A DNA stretch of 61,441 nucleotides from an uncultured Prevotella sp. (GTDB lineage Bacteria; Bacteroidota; Bacteroidia; Bacteroidales; Bacteroidaceae): the NCBI GenBank assembly GCA_900319905.1, contig ONQB01000019.1:1-61441 (forward strand). The letters are read 5' to 3'. A program made the position numbers and the translations under genes. The notes under the pieces are model-generated. The model worked only from the letters and a program-made list of their open reading frames with translations, made no database searches and was not told where the DNA came from. Shown here in pieces: positions 42,001 to 49,582 of this stretch (positions within the stretch are counted from its first letter, which is position 1; every line of letters begins with the position of its first letter).

Positions 42001-42261
42001 CAGCAGGATACCGTCGGGACGTTCCTTTTCGATGACACGCTCTACAAAGTAGGGCTGCACGGGAAGGAAGTAAATCTGGTCGGCCACACCCTCCGAGGTC
42101 TGCACCGTAGCAATATTAGGATTGATAAGAACAGTCTCAATGCCCTCCTCGCGCAGCGCCTTCAGAGCCTGCGAACCGGAATAGTCGAACTCGCCGGCCT
42201 CACCAATCTTCAGCGCACCGGAGCCGAGAAGCAACACCTTATTTATATTATGATCTTTCAT
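39034..42261 (-). CDS. carB: Carbamoyl phosphate synthase large subunit
   Basis: 1075 residues, full length. Makes carbamoyl phosphate from bicarbonate, ammonia and two ATP for pyrimidine and arginine synthesis. Two homologous ATP-grasp halves are visible: the first with [29 protein letters not shown] and [20 protein letters not shown], the second with [29 protein letters not shown] and [16 protein letters not shown]. The C-terminal regulatory domain (about 935-1075) ends with [15 protein letters not shown]. It begins 8 bases after carA. A hairpin 22 bases downstream may terminate the transcript. Confidence 0.97.
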   Translation of the reverse strand: [1075 protein letters not shown]

Positions 42262-42269
42262 GCGTTACC

Positions 42270-43346
42270 TTACTTTAATGTTTCAACAAACTTATCGAAC
42301 ATAAACTCCGTGTCGACGGGGCCTGAGCAGGCCTCGGGATGGAACTGTGAGGAGAACCAGGGATTGGTCTTGTGACGGATGCCCTCGTTGGAGCCATCGT
42401 TCATGTTGACGAACAGCTCTTCCCAGTCCTTGCCAAGCGTAGAAGCGTCGACGGCGTAACCGTGGTTTTGCGACGTGATGTAGCAGTGGTCGGTACCCAC
42501 GAGGCGCACGGGCTGGTTGTGGGAGCGATGACCGTACTTCAGCTTGTAGATGGTGGCTCCTGCGGCTTTGCCCAGCAACTGGTTGCCCATGCAGATGCCA
42601 CAGATAGGCTTGCGGCTCATAGAGATCTGCTTGCGGATGATGTCGACGGCAGCCTGACAGGTATCGGGGTCGCCGGGGCCGTTGGCCAGGAACAGACCAT
42701 CGAAGTCCATGTCGGTATAGTCGTAGTTCCAAGGCACGCGGATAACCTCCACGCCACGGTCAATGAGACAACGGATGATATTGGCCTTGACACCGCAGTC
42801 GACGAGCACCACTTTCTTTCCGGCACCCTCGTTGTAACGGATGACGCGCTTGGTGGAGACCTTGTCGACGAAGTTGACACCCTGATAGGTGGCCTCCGGC
42901 ACATTGTCGGGCTCGTCGTCGAAGATGATCTGGCCCATCATCACGCCATGTTCGCGGAGCACCTTGGTCAGCTCACGCGTATCGATGCCCGTGATGCCGG
43001 GCACATGTTCGCGCTTGAGCCAGTCGGCCAAGCTCTCCACGCCGTTCCAGTGGTTGTAGCGCTCACTGTAGTCGGCACAGATCATGGCAGCAACATATAT
43101 CTTGTCGCTCTCCATGAAGGTGGGCAGGCCATTGGGCTCGATGGTGAACGGCGGCACGCCGTAGTTGCCAATGAGCGGGAAAGTGAATGTTAAGATCTGA
43201 CCGGCATAAGAAGGATCGGTGAGTGATTCGGGATAACCCATCATAGCAGTGTTGAACACTACCTCGCCGGCTACCGGTGCATCGTATCCAAACGACTTGC
43301 CATGGAAGCGGGTGCCGTCGGATAACACCAAGGTGACATTTTTCAT
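42270..43346 (-). CDS. carA: Carbamoyl phosphate synthase small subunit
   Basis: 358 residues. Glutaminase subunit supplying ammonia to CarB through a tunnel. N-terminal domain: LVLSDGTRFHGKSFGYDAPV and EVVFNTAMMGYPESLTDPSYAGQ. C-terminal class I amidotransferase: KPICGICMGNQLLG (Cys near residue 250), and FHPEAC near the end provides the His and Glu. The ATG overlaps the purF-type stop (ATGA at 43346-43343), and carB follows after 8 bases, so the three genes are one operon. Confidence 0.96.
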   Translation of the reverse strand: MKNVTLVLSDGTRFHGKSFGYDAPVAGEVVFNTAMMGYPESLTDPSYAGQILTFTFPLIGNYGVPPFTIEPNGLPTFMESDKIYVAAMICADYSERYNHWNGVESLADWLKREHVPGITGIDTRELTKVLREHGVMMGQIIFDDEPDNVPEATYQGVNFVDKVSTKRVIRYNEGAGKKVVLVDCGVKANIIRCLIDRGVEVIRVPWNYDYTDMDFDGLFLANGPGDPDTCQAAVDIIRKQISMSRKPICGICMGNQLLGKAAGATIYKLKYGHRSHNQPVRLVGTDHCYITSQNHGYAVDASTLGKDWEELFVNMNDGSNEGIRHKTNPWFSSQFHPEACSGPVDTEFMFDKFVETLK

Positions 43347-45226
43347 AAGACTGAATTATTCAAAACGTAGTTGATGAACGCTATATTGCAAAGTTTGTTT
43401 CCTCCTGGGGTGGGATAATGACCGGTGAAATACCAGTCGCCACGGTTATTGGGTATGGCCTTGTGGAGGCCGTCGATGCTTTGGAACACGATGTCGACAG
43501 GTGTCGTCATGCCACTGGGCCGCAACATCTCAACAATCTTGCGGTTGATCTCCTCCACGGTGAAAGGCTCGTAGATGGCTCGCACGGCATTGTGCATCTC
43601 GGCAACAGGTTTCTTGAGCTCGGCCTGGCAAGCATCGAACACTTCCTTAAGCACATGCTCCATGCCACGCTCACGCAGCAGGGCGACGGTGGCGCGGAAC
43701 ACGCAGAACTCCTCCAGACGGGGCATGTCGATGCCGTAATAGTCGGGGTAGCGGATCTGAGGCGCCGAACTCACCATGACAATCTTCTTGGGATGCAGGC
43801 GGTCGAGGATGTGGAGGATGCTCTCACGCAGCGTGGTGCCGCGCACGATGCTGTCGTCGATGATGACGAGGTTGTCCTCATAGGGCGTGATGCTGCCATA
43901 GGTTACATCGTACACATGGGCCGCAAGGTCGTTGCGGGCTGACCCCTCGGTGATGAACGTGCGGAGCTTGATGTCCTTCCAGGCTACCTTCTCCGATCGC
44001 ACGGCCTGTCCGAGGATGTGGGTAAGCTCCTCGTGGGTGGGTTTATGATCGAGTGCCTCTATCTGTTTGATGCTCTGTTCGTTGTAATACTTCTTGAAGC
44101 CATCCAGCAGACCGTAGTAAGCCACCTCGGCTGTATTAGGGATAAAAGAGATGACCGTGTGGGCTGTGTCGCCGTCGACAGCGTCAAGCACCTTCTGGGT
44201 GAGCTGTTCTCCGAGCTTCTTGCGCTCATGGTAGATATCACGATCGGAACCGCGCGAGAAATAGATGCGCTCAAAAGAGCAGGCATAGTTATCTGCGGCA
44301 GGCAGGATGCGCTTGATGGTCGACTCGCCGCTCTCTCGCACGAGGAGTGCCGTACCGGGCTCGAGCTCGCGGATGTCCTCATATTCGAGGTCGAAGGTGG
44401 TCTGCAGCACGGGGCGCTCAGAGGCCAGCACCACCACCTCGTCGTTCTTATACCAGTAAGCAGGACGTATGCCGTTGGGATCACGCATGGCAAACATCTC
44501 GCCACTGCCCGTCAAACCGCACATCACATAGCCGCCGTCGAAATGACGCATGGTGGTTTCCAGCACATTCTCCATGCGCACGTTGTGGTCAATGTAGTCG
44601 GTAATGTCGGTGCCTTCGAGCCCCTTGGCCTTAGCCTCAACGAAGTTGCGTTCCACCTCGCGGTCGAGGCGGTGGCCCATGAGCTCAAGCAGGATATAAC
44701 CGTCGCTGTAGATGCGCGGGCACTGGCCCTGGTCGGTAAGGCACTTGAACACCTCGTCGACGTTGGTCATGTTGAAGTTGCCGCAGATGCAGAGGTTCTT
44801 TGCACGCCAGTTGTTGCGACGGAGGAAGGGATGGACATATTTGACACCGCTCTTGCCCGTCGTGCTGTAACGCAGATGACCCATATAAAGCTCTCCGGCA
44901 AAGGGCAGCTCGTCGAAAGCCTCCGTGTCGACCTCCTCTTCTTTCATCACCTGTTTGATCTGCTTGTGGGCGGTGCCGAAAATCTCAGTGATGGCATTGG
45001 CGCCCTCTGCACGCTCACGAAACATGTATTCGTGACCGGGCTTGGTGTTGAGCTTCACCGATGCGATGCCCGCACCTTCCTGTCCGCGGTTGTGCTCTTT
45101 CTCCATCATGAGATAGAGCTTGCCCAAGGCCCATTTCCACGAACCGTACTTATGCTGATAATAGCTCAGCGGTTTGAGCAGCCTGATCAGTGCTACACCA
45201 CAATCTTCATGGATGTTCGTTTCCAT
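43343..45226 (-). CDS. purF: Amidophosphoribosyltransferase-type enzyme, long form
   Basis: 627 residues against about 470-505 for most PurF. N-terminal class II glutaminase domain: the nucleophile Cys9 follows METNIHED, so a short propeptide must be removed; NRGQEGAGIAS and GHLRYSTTGKSG are standard. The C-terminal phosphoribosyltransferase domain has the PRPP motif LVIIDDSIVRGTTLRE. Extra length lies mainly between the domains and at the C-terminus. It would commit PRPP to purine synthesis. Being in one operon with carA and carB joins purine and pyrimidine entry steps. A second shorter PurF may exist elsewhere; not visible here. Confidence 0.85.
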   Translation of the reverse strand: METNIHEDCGVALIRLLKPLSYYQHKYGSWKWALGKLYLMMEKEHNRGQEGAGIASVKLNTKPGHEYMFRERAEGANAITEIFGTAHKQIKQVMKEEEVDTEAFDELPFAGELYMGHLRYSTTGKSGVKYVHPFLRRNNWRAKNLCICGNFNMTNVDEVFKCLTDQGQCPRIYSDGYILLELMGHRLDREVERNFVEAKAKGLEGTDITDYIDHNVRMENVLETTMRHFDGGYVMCGLTGSGEMFAMRDPNGIRPAYWYKNDEVVVLASERPVLQTTFDLEYEDIRELEPGTALLVRESGESTIKRILPAADNYACSFERIYFSRGSDRDIYHERKKLGEQLTQKVLDAVDGDTAHTVISFIPNTAEVAYYGLLDGFKKYYNEQSIKQIEALDHKPTHEELTHILGQAVRSEKVAWKDIKLRTFITEGSARNDLAAHVYDVTYGSITPYEDNLVIIDDSIVRGTTLRESILHILDRLHPKKIVMVSSAPQIRYPDYYGIDMPRLEEFCVFRATVALLRERGMEHVLKEVFDACQAELKKPVAEMHNAVRAIYEPFTVEEINRKIVEMLRPSGMTTPVDIVFQSIDGLHKAIPNNRGDWYFTGHYPTPGGNKLCNIAFINYVLNNSVL

Positions 45227-45271
45227 CTCTACTTCTATTCTCCTTTATTAGACTCCTTGTTAAATACTATG

Positions 45272-45460
45272 TTAAATACTATGTTTATAATAAACGAAAA
45301 AGAGATTGAAAGCATCACAGCCTTGAACAAGGCAATGTGATAGTTTCAATCTCTTCCTCAAACCGAAAAGCGCTGATGACATAAGCCGACAATCCAAGTG
45401 AACCGCCATTATCTTGGTAATGGCGCACTTAATGATAGACTGGTGACTGTAATGCATCAT
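45272..45460 (-). CDS. Possible leader peptide spanning the purF-carAB attenuator
   Basis: 62 codons from tandem ATGs at 45460/45457 to a stop at 45274-45272. It starts about 20 bases after the predicted transcription start and is read through both the upstream hairpin and the intrinsic terminator, ending beyond it. That geometry is like the E. coli pyrBI leader, in which translation to the attenuator prevents termination. The peptide has no run of one regulatory amino acid. Whether it is translated is not known; this is an inference from layout. Confidence 0.4.
   Translation of the reverse strand: MMHYSHQSIIKCAITKIMAVHLDCRLMSSALFGLRKRLKLSHCLVQGCDAFNLFFVYYKHSI
45297..45354 (-). terminator. 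Attenuator-like terminator in the purF-carA-carB leader
   Basis: On the minus strand AGAGATTGAAA (45354-45344) pairs with TTTCAATCTCT (45311-45301), with inner TCACA/TGTGA and GCCTTG/CAAGGC stems, followed by TTTT. It lies upstream of purF and downstream of the promoter, so it should cause premature termination unless relieved. Confidence 0.8.
45396..45430 (-). promoter_or_regulatory. Leader hairpin upstream of the attenuator
   Basis: AAGTG...CACTT encloses an inner GCCATTA/TAATGGC stem. It lies about 40 bases before the terminator in the same leader and could be a pausing hairpin or part of a ligand-binding fold. No known riboswitch was recognised. Confidence 0.55.
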
Positions 45461-45487
45461 GAACGTTACTCTCGTGCTTATTCTTTG

Positions 45488-45519
45488 CAAAGTTAAGACA
45501 TATTTTCGATAACGGCAAA
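45488..45519 (-). promoter_or_regulatory. Promoter of the purF-carA-carB operon
   Basis: Minus strand: TTTG (45519-45516), 20-base spacer, TAACTTTG (45495-45488). A full match; the resulting leader is about 255 bases. Confidence 0.78.
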
Positions 45520-45720
45520 GAAACCGCGCAAAATCATTTCAAAATTATTGCATGCAGCATGCTTTCCTCTGTTATTGCGTGTCGTGCGGCAAGCCGCCAA
45601 CCTCAATACCTACGGCGACCGTTTATTCCCTGAAGACCACAGTGCGAGCTGTTCTTTGGCAAATCTTAGATGAACTCTAACTTTTTAAGAGCTATGTGAC
45701 TACTTTCGAGCTAAAAGTGT

Positions 45721-45728
45721 TAACTTTG
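45721..45728 (+). promoter_or_regulatory. Promoter -7 box of map
   Basis: TAACTTTG, 29 bases ahead of the ATG at 45758. No correctly spaced TTTG upstream. Nothing else was seen between 45520 and 45720. Confidence 0.5.
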
Positions 45729-45757
45729 CACCTCAGATTAAAAAGACACATTATATT

Positions 45758-46624
45758 ATGGTGATGAACAAGAAAAAGCGCTGGCACTGCCTGTCGGGCC
45801 AGCCCATCACAGAACTGGACAAGCAGGTGATGTATTGGGAGAGCAAAGGCAAACTGGTGCCGACCCGTGACATGATCAGGACGCCGGAACAGATTGAAGG
45901 CATCCGCATTGCGGGTAAGTTGAACACGGGTTGCCTTGACGCTGTGGCCGACATGATCAAGCCGGGCATCAGCACACAGGACATCGACGACGTGGTGATG
46001 CAATACTGCAAAGACCATGACTGTCATCCTTCCTGCCTCAACTACGAAGGTTTTCCGAAGGCCGTCTGCACCAGCATCAACGAGGTGGTGTGCCACGGCA
46101 TTCCTAAGAAGGAGGACATACTGCAGCCGGGCGACATCGTCAACGTGGACATGACGCTCGACTACAACGGATACTACGGCGATGCCTCACGTATGTTCAT
46201 CATCGGTGGCACCACCACTCCTGAGAAGGAGCAACTCGTCAGAGTGACGAAGGAATGCCTCGACCTCGGCGCTGAAGCCGCCAAGCCATGGGGCTTCCTG
46301 GGTGACATCGGCCATGCCATACAGAAGCATGCCGAGAAATATGGCTACGGCGTGGTGCGCGACCTCTGCGGTCACGGTGTAGGACTGGCCATGCACGAAG
46401 ACCCCGAAGTGCTGCACTACGGGCACCGGGGCACAGGCATGCTGTTGGTACCCGGCATGACCTTCACCATCGAGCCAATGATCAACATGGGGACATGGAA
46501 AGTGTTTATCGACGCCGACGACCCCTACGGATGGGAAGTCATCTCTGGTGATGAACAACCGTCGGCACAGTGGGAGCACACATTCCTCATGACCGAGCAT
46601 GGCGTGGAAATACTTTCTGAATAA
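45758..46624 (+). CDS. map: Methionine aminopeptidase, type I
   Basis: 288 residues. Removes the initiator Met from new proteins. All five metal ligands are present: Asp131 (VNVDMTLDYNG), Asp142 (GDASR), His206 (GHGVG), Glu239 (TIEPM) and the Glu of QWEHTFLMTE; His113 (VVCHG) is the substrate-binding residue. There is an N-terminal extension of about 35 residues (KKKRWHCLSGQPITELDKQV) before the catalytic domain. tsaD starts 8 bases after the stop, so both are co-transcribed. Confidence 0.95.
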   Translation: MVMNKKKRWHCLSGQPITELDKQVMYWESKGKLVPTRDMIRTPEQIEGIRIAGKLNTGCLDAVADMIKPGISTQDIDDVVMQYCKDHDCHPSCLNYEGFPKAVCTSINEVVCHGIPKKEDILQPGDIVNVDMTLDYNGYYGDASRMFIIGGTTTPEKEQLVRVTKECLDLGAEAAKPWGFLGDIGHAIQKHAEKYGYGVVRDLCGHGVGLAMHEDPEVLHYGHRGTGMLLVPGMTFTIEPMINMGTWKVFIDADDPYGWEVISGDEQPSAQWEHTFLMTEHGVEILSE

Positions 46625-46632
46625 AAACAACA

Positions 46633-47658
46633 ATGGAAGACATCTATATCTTAGGTATTGAGAGCAGCTGCGACGACACATCGGCCGCCGTACTGAGAAA
46701 CGGCGTGCTGCTGAGTAATGTCACTGCCTCGCAGGAGGTGCACCGTGCCTACGGCGGCGTGGTGCCCGAGCTGGCCAGCCGTGCCCACCAGCAAAACGTG
46801 GTGCCGGTAGTCGACCAGGCCATCAAGCGTGCCGGCATCACAAAGGAACAACTGTCGGCCGTGGCCTTCACACGTGGGCCAGGGCTCATGGGGTCGTTGC
46901 TCGTGGGCGTGAGCTTCGCCAAAGGCTTCGCACGTAGCTTGAACATCCCGCTCATCGACGTCAACCATCTGCAAGGACACGTCATGGCGCACTTCATCAA
47001 GGAGAATGACGACGACAACCACATGCCGCCACTGCCATTCATCTGCCTGCTGGTGTCAGGCGGCAACTCACAGATCGTGAAGGTCAACGCCTACAACGAC
47101 ATGCAGGTGCTGGGACAAACTATCGACGACGCTGCCGGCGAAGCCATCGACAAATGCTCGAAAGTGATGGGGCTGGGATATCCAGGCGGACCAATCATCG
47201 ACAAACTGGCCAGAAAAGGCAACCCGAAAGCATATAAGTTCTCCGAACCGCACATCCCCGGCATGGACTATTCCTTCTCGGGACTGAAGACCTCATTCCT
47301 CTACAACCTGCGCAAGTGGGTGGCAGAGGATCCTGACTTCGTGGAGCACCACAAGGAGGACCTGGCGGCAAGCTTGGAATATACCATCGTGGACATCCTG
47401 ATGAAAAAACTGCGCATGGCTGTCAAACAAACAGGCATCACCCACGTGGGTGTGGCTGGCGGTGTATCGGCCAACACCGGACTGCGCAATGCCTTCCGTG
47501 AACATGCAGAGAAATACGGCTGGACCATCTACATACCAAAGTTCAGCTATACCACCGACAACGCAGCCATGATTGGCATCGTGGGCTACTTCAAGTACCT
47601 CGACAAGGACTTCTGTCCTATCGATGCCCCCGCCTTCTCAAAGGTTACGTTTAAATAA
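46633..47658 (+). CDS. tsaD: tRNA N6-threonylcarbamoyladenosine transferase subunit
   Basis: 341 residues. Transfers the threonylcarbamoyl group made by TsaC onto A37 of tRNA. The metal-binding HLQGHVMAH places His112 and His116 as ligands; GIESSCDDTSAAV (8-20), VAFTRGPGLMGSLLVG and LLVSGGNSQIVKV form the ASKHA nucleotide fold; GGVSANTGLRNAF is near the C-terminus. Length is standard. It follows map by 8 bases and precedes the CinA/PncC-type gene by 55 bases. The TsaC partner is encoded at 2443-3012. Confidence 0.96.
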   Translation: MEDIYILGIESSCDDTSAAVLRNGVLLSNVTASQEVHRAYGGVVPELASRAHQQNVVPVVDQAIKRAGITKEQLSAVAFTRGPGLMGSLLVGVSFAKGFARSLNIPLIDVNHLQGHVMAHFIKENDDDNHMPPLPFICLLVSGGNSQIVKVNAYNDMQVLGQTIDDAAGEAIDKCSKVMGLGYPGGPIIDKLARKGNPKAYKFSEPHIPGMDYSFSGLKTSFLYNLRKWVAEDPDFVEHHKEDLAASLEYTIVDILMKKLRMAVKQTGITHVGVAGGVSANTGLRNAFREHAEKYGWTIYIPKFSYTTDNAAMIGIVGYFKYLDKDFCPIDAPAFSKVTFK

Positions 47659-47713
47659 CTGGCGGCCACATTGCTCATAGGCTGCTCTCATATCAACAAG
47701 AACCCAAGACAAA

Positions 47714-48217
47714 ATGGAATTGGAAACAAAGGTGCTCAGTCACCAAATTCAAGAGGCCATGTACAACAACAATGAGACGCTGTCGACTGCCGAGAGTTGT
47801 ACAGGAGGCCGCATCGCAGAGTCAATCATCGCCACACCCGGTGCCTCACAATATTTCAAGGGCGGCATCGTGTCGTATACCAATGAGGTGAAAGAAAACC
47901 TCCTCCACGTCTCCCACGAGGTGCTGGAAGAGCAAACCGCCGTGTGCGAGGAAGTGGCTAAAGAAATGGTCGTCGGAGCATGCAAGGCGCTCAACACCAC
48001 CTATGCCATCTCCGCTACCGGCGTAGCTGGTCCCACAGGCGGCACTCCCGACATCCCGGTGGGCACCATCTGGATTGCTTGCGGTAACAGCGACGACATT
48101 CGGACCTTTAAGCTGACAGAGGACTTCGGACGCGACATCAACCTCGAAATTGCCACCAACAAAGCCCTCCACCTCTTCCTCGACTACTATAAGGAGAAAC
48201 ACGGCGGCAATCAATAA
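47714..48217 (+). CDS. CinA C-terminal/PncC-type nicotinamide-nucleotide amidohydrolase
   Basis: 167 residues. The stand-alone CinA C-terminal domain, expected to deamidate NMN to nicotinate mononucleotide in pyridine-nucleotide recycling. The family block LSTAESCTGGRIAESIIATPGAS is near the N-terminus with the catalytic Ser, followed by FKGGIVSYTNEVKENLL and the GVAGPTGGTPDIPVGTIWIA block. There is no N-terminal CinA MoaB-like domain, so it is the PncC form. It lies 55 bases after tsaD; ribosomal genes follow behind their own promoter. Confidence 0.9.
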   Translation: MELETKVLSHQIQEAMYNNNETLSTAESCTGGRIAESIIATPGASQYFKGGIVSYTNEVKENLLHVSHEVLEEQTAVCEEVAKEMVVGACKALNTTYAISATGVAGPTGGTPDIPVGTIWIACGNSDDIRTFKLTEDFGRDINLEIATNKALHLFLDYYKEKHGGNQ

Positions 48218-48252
48218 AAATACTTAAAAAACAAACATAGTGAGCTGATTAC

Positions 48253-48283
48253 TTTGCAGTTCTAAGGATTTTTTGTAATTTTG
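48253..48283 (+). promoter_or_regulatory. Promoter of rpmB-rpmG
   Basis: TTTG (48253-48256), 19-base spacer, TAATTTTG (48276-48283); about 47 bases of leader to the ATG at 48337. Confidence 0.78.
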
Positions 48284-48336
48284 CACTCTGTTTGGAATAA
48301 GTAGTTAAAAACGAAATCAAAAAGCAAAGAATAGCG

Positions 48337-48600
48337 ATGTCTAAGATTTGTCAGATCACCGGAAAGAAGGCACAGTTAGGTTGCAATGTGTCTCACTCAA
48401 AGCACCACACGAAGCGCAGCTTTGATGTCAACCTGTTCAGCAAGAAGTTCTTCTATGTAGAAGAGAATTGCTGGATTTCCCTCAAGGTCAGCGCAGCCGG
48501 CCTTCGTCTTATTAATAAAATTGGTCTTGACGCAGCTCTTAAGCAGGCCGTTGCAAAGGGATATTGCGAGTGGAAAGACATTAAAGTTATAGGAGATTAA
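48337..48600 (+). CDS. rpmB: 50S ribosomal protein L28
   Basis: 87 residues, basic. [19 protein letters not shown] at the start and [20 protein letters not shown] are standard L28 blocks. First gene of the cluster L28-L33-DUF4295, with rpmG starting 5 bases after the stop. Full length. Confidence 0.96.
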   Translation: MSKICQITGKKAQLGCNVSHSKHHTKRSFDVNLFSKKFFYVEENCWISLKVSAAGLRLINKIGLDAALKQAVAKGYCEWKDIKVIGD

Positions 48601-48605
48601 TCACC

Positions 48606-48794
48606 ATGGCAAAGAAAGCTAAGGGCAACAGAGTACAGGTTATCCTGGAATGCACCGAGATGAAGAACTCGGGCCTGCCAGGCACTAGCCGCTACGTCAC
48701 GACAAAGAATCGCAAGAACACTCCGGAGCGTCTCGAGCTGATGAAGTACAACCCCATCCTCAAGAAGATGACACTCCACAAGGAGATCAAGTAA
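48606..48794 (+). CDS. rpmG: 50S ribosomal protein L33
   Basis: 62 residues. [18 protein letters not shown] followed by [22 protein letters not shown] is the L33 pattern. It contains one Cys only, so this is the zinc-free form. The DUF4295 gene starts 24 bases later. Confidence 0.96.
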   Translation: MAKKAKGNRVQVILECTEMKNSGLPGTSRYVTTKNRKNTPERLELMKYNPILKKMTLHKEIK

Positions 48795-48818
48795 TTAATA
48801 CTTTAAAGACAACAAACT

Positions 48819-48974
48819 ATGGCAAAGAAAGCAGTTGCTACCCTTCACGAAGGCAGTACCGACGGCCGCGCCTATTCAAAGGTCATCAAGATGGTGAAGA
48901 GCCCTAAGACTGGCGCTTACGTCTTCGATGAGCAGATGGTGCCCAATGAGGCCGTTAAGGATTTCTTCAAATAA
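48819..48974 (+). CDS. DUF4295 small basic protein
   Basis: 51 residues from the ATG at 48819 to TAA at 48972-48974; too short for many gene finders. It begins MAKKAVATLHEGSTDGRAYS and ends VPNEAVKDFFK. It is rich in Lys and conserved in position after rpmB-rpmG in Bacteroidota, where it may be ribosome-associated; that role is inferred only from context. In genomes I recall, ftsY follows this gene; here a terminator and a gene-poor stretch follow. Confidence 0.85.
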   Translation: MAKKAVATLHEGSTDGRAYSKVIKMVKSPKTGAYVFDEQMVPNEAVKDFFK

Positions 48975-49030
48975 GCAAGAAGACTTCCCGAAACAATAGA
49001 AGTTACTTTGATAGAATACTATAAGAGAAA

Positions 49031-49069
49031 AGAGCCCTTGCAAGAAGCCAAGCTTCTTACGAGGGCTCT
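49031..49069 (+). terminator. Terminator of the rpmB cluster
   Basis: AGAGCCCT (49031-49038) pairs with AGGGCTCT (49062-49069); an inner AAGAAG/CTTCTT stem is present. Followed by TCGATT, a weak T-tract. Confidence 0.7.
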
Positions 49070-49438
49070 TCGATTAATCCACCTCAAACTTATTACCTAA
49101 ACAAGTCCCCCTACCCTTGCATCCCACCGAAGACAGAGAAGCTGCCAGAACTGTTCAATAAGCCCCCACACAATCCTATTGACATACATTTGTACTGAGT
49201 TATCAAGACACAAGCTTCTTAACCACCGACAAGGCTGCCCATATATGACAGCAAGGTAATCACAATGCATTACTAAGGCTATCAGAGCCTCACGAAGGAT
49301 CTCAAGCACTCCATCCAACGTTTTCATCAATTCGCAAAGGTACCAGAGCCAGAACGCCTTTATTGACCAATCAAAAGAGACTAGCACAGTGACAGTGCAA
49401 AATAGTAGTCCGCAAGCGCCCGGCAGACAGAAGGGCAT
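49070..49438. other. Gene-poor stretch between rpmG cluster and tRNA genes
   Basis: No convincing gene. A 118-codon minus-strand frame (49453-49097) overlaps the tRNA terminator and has Cys/Trp-rich composition unlike a real protein. Confidence 0.5.
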
Positions 49439-49472
49439 AAAAAAACTGCACAAAGGACGAACCTTTATGCAG
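49439..49472 (-). terminator. Terminator of the tRNA-Asp pair
   Basis: CTGCATAAAGG and CCTTTGTGCAG form an 11-base stem with one mismatch (49446-49472), loop TTCGT, followed on the minus strand by TTTTTTT (49445-49439). Confidence 0.85.
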
Positions 49473-49485
49473 CTCTTGTATTCAG

Positions 49486-49559
49486 CGGTGCGTACGAGAC
49501 TCGGACTCGTGACCTCCTGCGTGACAGGCAGGCATTCTAACCAACTGAACTAACGCACC
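49486..49559 (-). tRNA. tRNA-Asp (anticodon GTC), downstream copy
   Basis: 74 nucleotides without encoded CCA. Acceptor GGTGCGT/ACGCACC with discriminator G, anticodon loop CTGTCAC (GTC) on stem CCTGC/GCAGG, T-stem ACGAG/CTCGT. The T-loop reads TCCGAGT, so position 55 is C instead of the near-universal U. Identical to the other copy 23 bases away. Confidence 0.93.
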
Positions 49560-49582
49560 AGTGTAATTCTCAGAAGTGTTGG

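Noticed and set aside
44018-45340. 440-codon plus-strand frame antisense to purF
   Set aside because: Antisense to a gene with intact motifs; runs through the purF leader and its terminator.
49097-49453. 118-codon minus-strand frame
   Set aside because: Begins inside the tRNA-Asp terminator and has unusual Cys/Trp-rich composition; no family.
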